Source: Blastocladiella emersonii ATCC 22665
Lineage: Eukaryota; Blastocladiomycota; Blastocladiomycetes; Blastocladiales; Blastocladiaceae
Assembly: GCA_025594325.1 (NCBI GenBank)
Contig: JANHCV010000011.1
Span: 310,001 to 374,000, forward strand
Reading direction: 5' to 3'
Length of the DNA: 64,000 bases
The notes below the pieces were generated by a model. It was not told the origin of the DNA, ran no database searches, and saw only the letters and a program-made list of their open reading frames with translations. Below, one piece after another: positions 57,717-64,000 of the stretch; within the stretch, counting starts at the first letter, position 1; every line of letters starts with the position of its first letter. The translations under genes and the position numbers were made by a program.

Positions 57717-59248
57717 CTACGGCGACGCGGCGTGCTGGTCGTCGGACGACCGGTTCCACGCGCCGGGCAGCGGCTCCGCCTCGGGAGCCGCCTCGGGTGC
57801 GCCGCCGCGCCGCCATCGCGCGAGGAGGCCGCGGAACCGCGCCTCGAGCGTGTCGAGCTCGAGGTTCGCGCCCAAGAAACCGAGCACAATGAGGGCGGCG
57901 CCGAGCAGATACGAGGGCGGGTACGATATGCCCTTGAGGACGAGGTCGCCGACCATGGCCACGGGGATCGTGAGCGAGAGCCCGAGCGTGACGACCGTGG
58001 GGCCCGTCATGAGCATCGACAGCAGCCACAGGTAGTCCGACACGAAGGTCCCGAGCAGCGCGTTGACGAGCAGCACGCCCCAGACCTGCTGGTCGGGCCA
58101 CGCGAATGGCTCGAGGCCCGTGACGTGCAGCAGGCCGAGGAAGGGGAGCAGCATCAAGATGTTGCACATGCCGAGGCACCCGAAGAAGACGGACATGCGC
58201 AGGCGGGACTCGTGCCCGATCTTGACCTTGAGCCACGTAATGTACACGGCGTAGAAGACGGCGCCCACGAGTGACAGCAGGTCGCCGAGCACCGGGTGCG
58301 CCGCGTCCGTCACCGCCTGCACGGCCCCGCTCCCGCCATCCGACGACGCCACGCACACGACACCGATGAAGCTGCACACGGCCGCGGCAAACTTGACCGC
58401 TGTGAACGAGTCGGCGCCCACGTACGACGCCAGGAGCAGCGTCAGCGGGCCCGACATGGACGACAGGATCGTCGTCGACGCGACGTTGGTCATACCGAGG
58501 CTCACGTTGGTTGAGTAGTTGGCAAAGAACCACAACCCGCAAAACTGGAACGAGAGCTTGGCCGTCTGTGAAAGAGAGGAACTGGGTGAGCAGGGTACGA
58601 TACAGTCCGAAACGAAGGAAGCGTACCTCGTAGGTGGTGAGCGGCGGAAGCTCTGTCTGCTGCTCGGCAGGCTCGTCAGCGACCGGCACCACGCTGGGCG
58701 CGCCCGACACGGGCGAGTTGGCGCGGGTCGCGGACGTTTTGACCGAGAGCAGGTCATCCTGCACGGACGACGGTGGTGGTGGTGGTGCGAGCTCGTCGTT
58801 GACGAACGTCGCGTACGACTGGCCCGTCGAGACGGACGGCGTCGCTGTTGGCGGGCGTAGGAGCGGCTGGGTATCGGACGCAACAGGCGTCGTCGCTCTA
58901 CTCACCGCCGCGGCCGCCGGCGAGGACTCGACGTCATCGATAGCAGCAGCACCGCGCTCCGACTTGCTCGCTCGCCTTCTCGAGCGGAACGCGGCGCGGA
59001 TGGCGACGGGTACGAGGTACAGCGAGAAGCTCGCCGTGTTGATGAACGTCACCAGCGCCGGTTTGTGGTAGTTTTGCTCCGAGAACGTGAACTAGACACG
59101 CATGTCCGCGTCAGCCGTCGTCCGGTCGGCGGTAGGTCGAAGAGCGGAGCCGTACGTTGATGAGGAAGCTCGAGCCGACCCAGAGCAGCACGACGCACAG
59201 CAGGGCCACGATGCCCGCAGCGTAGCGTAGCCGTCCCGAGAGGACCAT
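57717..59248 (-). CDS. SLC35F5-like / EamA transporter, copy A
   Basis: Three exons: 59248-59156, 59091-58627 and 58565-57717; introns 64 and 61 nt, donors GTACGG and GTACGC; 468 residues. About ten membrane spans, beginning AAGIVALLCVVLLWVGSSFL and ending LLGAALIVLGFLGANLEL. A loop of about 100 residues rich in Ser/Pro/Ala follows the second span. Conserved family blocks include FFANYSTNVSLGMTNVASTT, ILSSMSGPLTLLLA, and WLKVKIGHESRLRMSVFFG, as in fungal YML018C/Thi74 and animal SLC35F5. These are drug/metabolite transporters of vacuole or mitochondrial membranes; the substrate is not established. It is the more diverged member of a tandem pair with copy B next door. Confidence 0.92.
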
Positions 59249-59705
59249 GGTCGATGGTGGCGCGGCGCGGCTCGTCTGCGGCCAATACGCGGAAGAACGG
59301 GCCGGATGCACGAAGAAACTGGGCAGTGGCGCGACGCGGTGGACACGGCGCGATGGATGGTCGGTCGGCGGGGTGATGGCCGCGGGAGGACGAATGCGCT
59401 TCCCACGCTTCTTCGTCGTCGCCGTCGTCGTCGGCGTAGTTGATACGTTGCAGTTACAAGTGCGTACGGAGAGCGAGCGTCGCCTCAGCTCATTTGGCAG
59501 GATAGGAACGTAACGTAGGCGGCGGGAGTTCCCGTGGCGAGATCGGGAGGCCCCGGCGTGTCGAGCACGCCATCGCCGCGCGCCGTGGCGGATGTCTCGC
59601 GCCCTGTCTCGCACCTGCACTCCTCGGCCAGTTCCAAGGCTCACATACACACGTACACACACAACTGAAATCTATAGAGGAAAAAGAATGGACGAGGAGG
59701 GGGGA
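59249..59705. other. Spacer between the two SLC35F-like genes
   Basis: 457 bp holding the copy A promoter and copy B 3' flank. No TATA element or other gene seen. Confidence 0.4.
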
Positions 59706-60911
59706 TCACGCACTCGCGGCGTCCTTGGCCGGTGGGGAGGACTTGCGGAACCGCGCGACAAACGCGTTGAACTTGGCGTCGAGCTGCTTGAACTCGAGGT
59801 TCGCGCCGATGAACCCGATGACGATCAGGACGGCGCCCGTCACGTACAGAGGCGAGTAGGTGATGCCCTTGAGGATCAGGTCGCCGATCATGGACAGCGG
59901 GGTCTACACGGTCGGGGCGGGTGAGTTTGCGGCTCGCTTGTGTCCGAGAGGTAGCAGCGGCGTACCGTGAGCGAAAGACCGACCGTGACGACGATCGGAC
60001 CCGTCATGAGCATGGCCGTGATCCACAGGTAGTCGGACAGCACGGTGCCGAACATGGCGTTGATGATGAGCACACCCCACACCTCCTTCTCGGGCCAGCG
60101 GAAGGTCTCGACGCCCGTGATGTGCGCGAGGCCCATGAAGGGGAGCAGAAACACGGCGTTGAAGGCGCCGACGAACGCAAAGAACAGGCTGGTCCGCAAC
60201 CGGCTTTCGTGCCCGATCTTGACCTTGAGGAAAACTATGTAGATGGCGTAGAAGACGGCGCCGATCAGGGCGAGCACGTCGCCGAGGATCGGGTTCGCCG
60301 CCTCGGTCGTCGAGCCGTTATCGTCGAGCGCGACGCACGTCACCCCGCCGATGCTCAATGCCACGGCCAGGAACTTGGACACGGTGAACGTGTCGGCGCC
60401 GACCAGCGTCGCCAGGATCAGCGTGAACGGGCCCGACATGGACGCGAGGATCGTGGACGAGGCGACCGTCGTGAGGCCCAGTCCGACGTTGCTGGTGTAG
60501 TTGGCGATGAACCACAGCCAGCAGAACTGGAACGCCACCATGGCCGTCTCCTTGGTCGTCAGCGGGACCATCTTCGGGTCGACGGTCTCGCCCTCGGCGG
60601 CGGCGGCGGGCTTCGCGTCGGCGTCCGCGGCGCTCGACTTGCTCGTGATCTTGCGGTACAGCGCGCCCAACCCGATCGGGATCGTGTACGTTACGAACAT
60701 AGTCGTCCCAAAGTACGTGAGGGCAAAGGGCTGGAAGTAGTTGGCGCCCGTGAAGGCATACTACGCGGCGGGGCAGTGTCAGGGACCGTGCGAGTCGCGG
60801 CAGCGAGTGCGACCGTACGTTGATCAGGAACGACGACCCGACCCACAGGAACACGACGCCGATGAGGCAGACGATGCCGATCGCGTAGCGGAGCTTTTCG
60901 GACATCACCAT
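59706..60911 (-). CDS. SLC35F5-like / EamA transporter, copy B
   Basis: Three exons: 60911-60819, 60760-59966 and 59903-59706; introns 58 and 62 nt, donors GTACGG and GTACGC; 361 residues. It has the same span layout as copy A but a short loop instead of the long Ser/Pro-rich one. Shared blocks include FIANYTSNVGLGLTTVASST, ILASMSGPFTLILA and FLKVKIGHESRLRTSLFF. The first exon is 31 codons in both copies and ends at the same residue (SSFLIN), so the intron predates duplication. The second introns lie in different places. Probably an organellar membrane metabolite transporter; substrate unknown. Confidence 0.92.
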
Positions 60912-61539
60912 CTTGGACTTTGATACATAAAGGGCGGGAAGGACGAGTTGGAGAGGAGGGACCGTTGCGAGGGTCCATGAGGTTTCAAATTTGGACTTGC
61001 GTGGCTGAGCGTCACAGGTCGCCGATGGCGCGATGTGTGAGGTTCAACCTCACGGTTAACGGGCGAGGTCGACGAGCACGCCATCCAAGTCGCGCCATCG
61101 CGGAAATTCAACCAGCTGGATGAGTTATCATCGCTGGAGTCCTCCGACCCGTGGCCGCGGCGTTCCGCTCATCCGTCCCTGCGGACGCGAGGCGCTCACG
61201 CGAGCGGCCGTGATCCAGGCCGTGATCCATGGTGTGATCGAGGTCGCGACCACGCGGGTTCGCTCACGGGAATGACGCCGACGCCGACGCCGACGCCGGA
61301 GCAGCTCAACGTGTCACGCTCCATCGCCGCGCGTGAGGACGTATCCGCGGTGAACTTGCCGTTCCGGCCCGAGTTCGTCGCGTCGTGAATGATTATCGAA
61401 TATCGCGGATCAGTCATGCGCGCGTCAGCTGATCGTGGCGCAACGCGTCCCACGCGTCCCCGGCTTTCGCACCGCCCCCTCTCCTGAGCCGCGCTCTACC
61501 CACACGGCAACCTGCAATGGATCTCTAACTACCGGAAAC
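60912..61539. promoter_or_regulatory. Divergent promoter region, copy B transporter and IFT80
   Basis: About 630 bp between divergent starts. No TATA element. It contains a perfect 17-bp palindrome GTGAGGTTCAACCTCAC at 61037-61053. No gene seen. Confidence 0.45.
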
Positions 61540-64000
61540 ATGCGCCTCAAGATCTTGAACAACGCTAGCGGCCGTATGGGGTTGACCGGCGTCTGATCTT
61601 GAAGTCAGGTCCACTGACGCGCCGATGCTTAGACTCGGAGCTTGTGAGCTGCCTCGGATGGTCGTCCGGAAGCGAACTGTATACTCTCGGGTATGCAACA
61701 GGCAGTATCATACGCCCGAAGCGCGCTGACAGCCCCTTGTAGCGAGGACCAGAAGCTCCTGCGATGGTCGCACGAGGGCGAGTGCCTCGGCCCCGTCCCG
61801 ACCAACCTGTTCCCGTCCGCATCAGCGACGGCGGCGCAGGGCAACGCGGCTCGGGTAACCATCTACTACACGGCGCTCCACTGGTGCCCGGGCAAGACGG
61901 ACGTGTTTGCTGCGGGAACGAGCGACGGCAAGGTGATGCTGTGCAGCAAGGGCGCGCGCGTCGATAAGGTCATCGAGGCGCACCACGGCGCTATCCTGTC
62001 GCTCGCGTGGTGTAACGATGGGACTGCACTGCTCTCTGGTACGGTCTAGGCGTACGAGGTCTCTAGACCCGACTGAAGCTCGTTCTAATAGGCGGCGAGG
62101 ATGGGATCATCAAGATCTGGTCCAAGTCGGGTATGCTGCGGTCGACCTTCATCACCCAGAGTACGTTACATACCGCTTCAGCATTGCGAGCGGGCGTCAA
62201 CTGATGAGCACACCCGTATCGCAGGCTCTCCTGTCTTCTCGGCTGCGTGGTCCGCCGACGGAAGCCAGATCCTCTTCACGACCAACCGCTCGCTCTCCGT
62301 GAAGCCGCTTCAGGCCGGGACCAAGACGAACACGGTCCGTCGCCGAACTACACCTAGCGAAACCGATCCCACTCACACCTCGCGAATGTCTAGTGGAAGG
62401 CGCACGAGGGCGTCATCCTCAAGGCCGTGTGGAACGAGACGACGGGGCTCATCGTGTCGGGCGGCGAGGACAAAAAGTACAAGGTGTGGGACGCGTTCGG
62501 GCGGCTGTTGTACTCGTCGCAGATGCTCGAGCACACCATCACGTCGCTCGCGTGGTCCATCAACGGCGAGTCGTTTGCTGTCGGCAGCTTCAACAACATT
62601 CGCGTGTGTGACCGGCTCGGGGTACGGTCTCCCTCTGACGGCTTTCGTGCACATCGAGCTGACCGACACGCCGCGTGTAGTGGACGCTGGCGGCATCCTC
62701 GGTGGAAGCGGGCAGCCTGCTCAACCTCAGCTGGATGCCCGACGGCACGACGCTGGCCTTTGTGAGCGCGCGCGGCAACGTCGGGTTCGCGCACACAGTG
62801 GACCGGCGGGTCGAGTGGCGCAACATCGAGGTGGACATTCTCGACGACAAAATCGTGAGCATCAAGGACGCGCGCACGGGGCACGAGGAGCAGCTCGACT
62901 TCAAGGACAAGCTGGTGCATGTCGGGATCGCCTTCTCGACGGTGCTGCTGCTGACGCGCACGCAGGGGCATGTCTTCAACTTTGGCAAGTCGCTCAACGC
63001 CTTTGACCTGCCGTCGGGCATCACGTCAGGCGGGCGCGTCGTGGCCGTGCGCCAGGCCAAGTCCCACTTCGCGACCGTCGACCCGCTCGTCGGCGTCACC
63101 GTGTTCACGTACGCGGGCAAGCCCGTGTGCACCATCAAGCTGCCGCGCGCCGACACGCTGCACGAGGGCGTGCTCGCGCTCAACGACGAGCTGGTCGCGG
63201 TGCGCGACCCGGGCAACGAGTGCGCGGTCCTCACGTTCGATGTTCTGTCGGGCAAGCCCATCAACACGTACAAGCACGGGCACGCTGTGCGGCAGCTGGA
63301 CGTGGACCACGTCGGGCTGTCCAAGACGCTGGCCATCATCGACAAGAACGGCGACCTGCACGTGGCGCAGCTGTCGCGCGGGACGTTTGTCAAGCTCGGC
63401 GGGATGGCCGACTCGATGCGGTTCTGCGAGGAGACGCCGCTGCTGGCGAGCGTCATGGACGGGCGGCTGACGTTCTGGATGTACCCGGGGGTCGTGTTTG
63501 TTGACAGCGACCTGCGTCTGGCGACGCGGCGCGTCAAGGACCACGTCAAGAGCGCGCGGATCCAGTGGTTTGCCGGGTCGCAGTGCCTGCTGCGGCGGAC
63601 GGACGGGTCGGGGATGGTGGTCGGGTGGACGTGCCCGTTCACGCGGCCGCTGCACGAGCTCGCGGCGCGCAAGAAGTGGGACGCGTGCGTGACGCTGTGC
63701 CGCGCGGCCAAGGCGCAGGACCTGTGGGCGGTGCTGGCGGCGCTGGCGCTCAACGGCAACGAGCTCAACACGGCCGAGGTCGCGTACGCGGCCATCGACG
63801 ACGCCAACAAGGTGCAGTACATGTGCTACGTGCGCGAGCTCAAGAGCACCGAGCTGCGCACCGCCGAGATGCACGTCTTCAAGCGCCAGTTCAAGGAGGC
63901 CGAGACCATCCTGCTGTCGTCGGGCAACCCGTACCTCGCGATCCGCATGTGGATCAACCTGCACAACTGGGACCGCGCCCTCGACCTCGCCACGCGGTAC
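61540..64000 (+). CDS. IFT80: Intraflagellar transport protein IFT80 (partial, cut by window end)
   Basis: Seven exons visible: 61540-61573, 61609-61691, 61743-62038, 62092-62160, 62225-62334, 62394-62621 and 62681 onward, still open at 64000. Introns are 35, 51, 53, 64, 59 and 59 nt. The start MRLKIL and then [11 protein letters not shown] match the IFT80 N-terminus. WD40 repeats follow (for example [54 protein letters not shown]). The second propeller and the start of the helical region come next, with [18 protein letters not shown] and [11 protein letters not shown] near the edge. IFT80 is a subunit of the IFT-B complex that moves cargo along flagella, so this organism probably makes a flagellated stage. 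The first intron is unusually short but the only frame that joins the conserved N-terminus. Confidence 0.95.

Noticed and set aside
1-64000. tRNA and rRNA genes
   Set aside because: I looked for TPsiC-arm-like GGTTCGA/GGTTCAA sequences with a folding context and for rRNA signatures and found none convincing. A tRNAscan or Infernal run would be decisive.

Overview
The window is GC-rich nuclear DNA from a eukaryote with compact genes and short spliceosomal introns, mostly 50-80 nt. It combines a fungal-type mitochondrial translocase (Tim54), a fimbrin and a full ABCC transporter with IFT80, a protein needed to build flagella. That mix fits a zoosporic (flagellated) fungus, for example a Blastocladiomycota or chytrid lineage. 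The assignment is inferred from gene content, not from a marker sequence. Of the 27 host-gene introns I could place, 20 begin with GTAC rather than the usual GTAAG/GTATG.

Layout. Positions 1-18200 are repeat-rich. They hold a Mutator-like transposase fused to a SWIM zinc finger and a USP-type peptidase (minus strand, 897-5749), short direct repeats, a long 36-bp-period minisatellite (about 7080-8930), a decayed 5'-truncated Copia retrotransposon (about 9124-12460), a LINE-type RNase H remnant (about 13230-13925), a perfect 415-bp inverted repeat (14962-15376 and 15581-15995) and a glycine-rich tandem-repeat gene that ends inside the right arm. From about 19800 to 64000 the window is mainly genic: Tim54, an ARMC1 homologue, an RGS domain joined by an intron to an AIF/FSP1-like FAD oxidoreductase, a large membrane protein with about fourteen WYG-type repeats, a DUF4140/DUF4139 protein, a Ser/Thr/Cys-rich multipass protein, an M12B-type metalloprotease with broken frames, two unrecognised genes, an N-terminally short stomatin-like gene, the ABCC transporter, fimbrin, two tandem SLC35F/EamA transporters, and IFT80, which runs off the right edge.

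How the genes relate. Tim54 and ARMC1 are convergent and both are mitochondrial by family. ARMC1 and the RGS-oxidoreductase gene diverge from a shared 1-kb spacer. The two SLC35F-like genes share their first intron position and are a tandem duplication. Otherwise the genes look independently transcribed, several with clear TATA elements. The strongest candidates for something undescribed are the RGS-FAD oxidoreductase fusion, the transposase-SWIM-USP gene, the WYG-repeat membrane protein, and the inverted duplication of the glycine-rich gene's 3' end.
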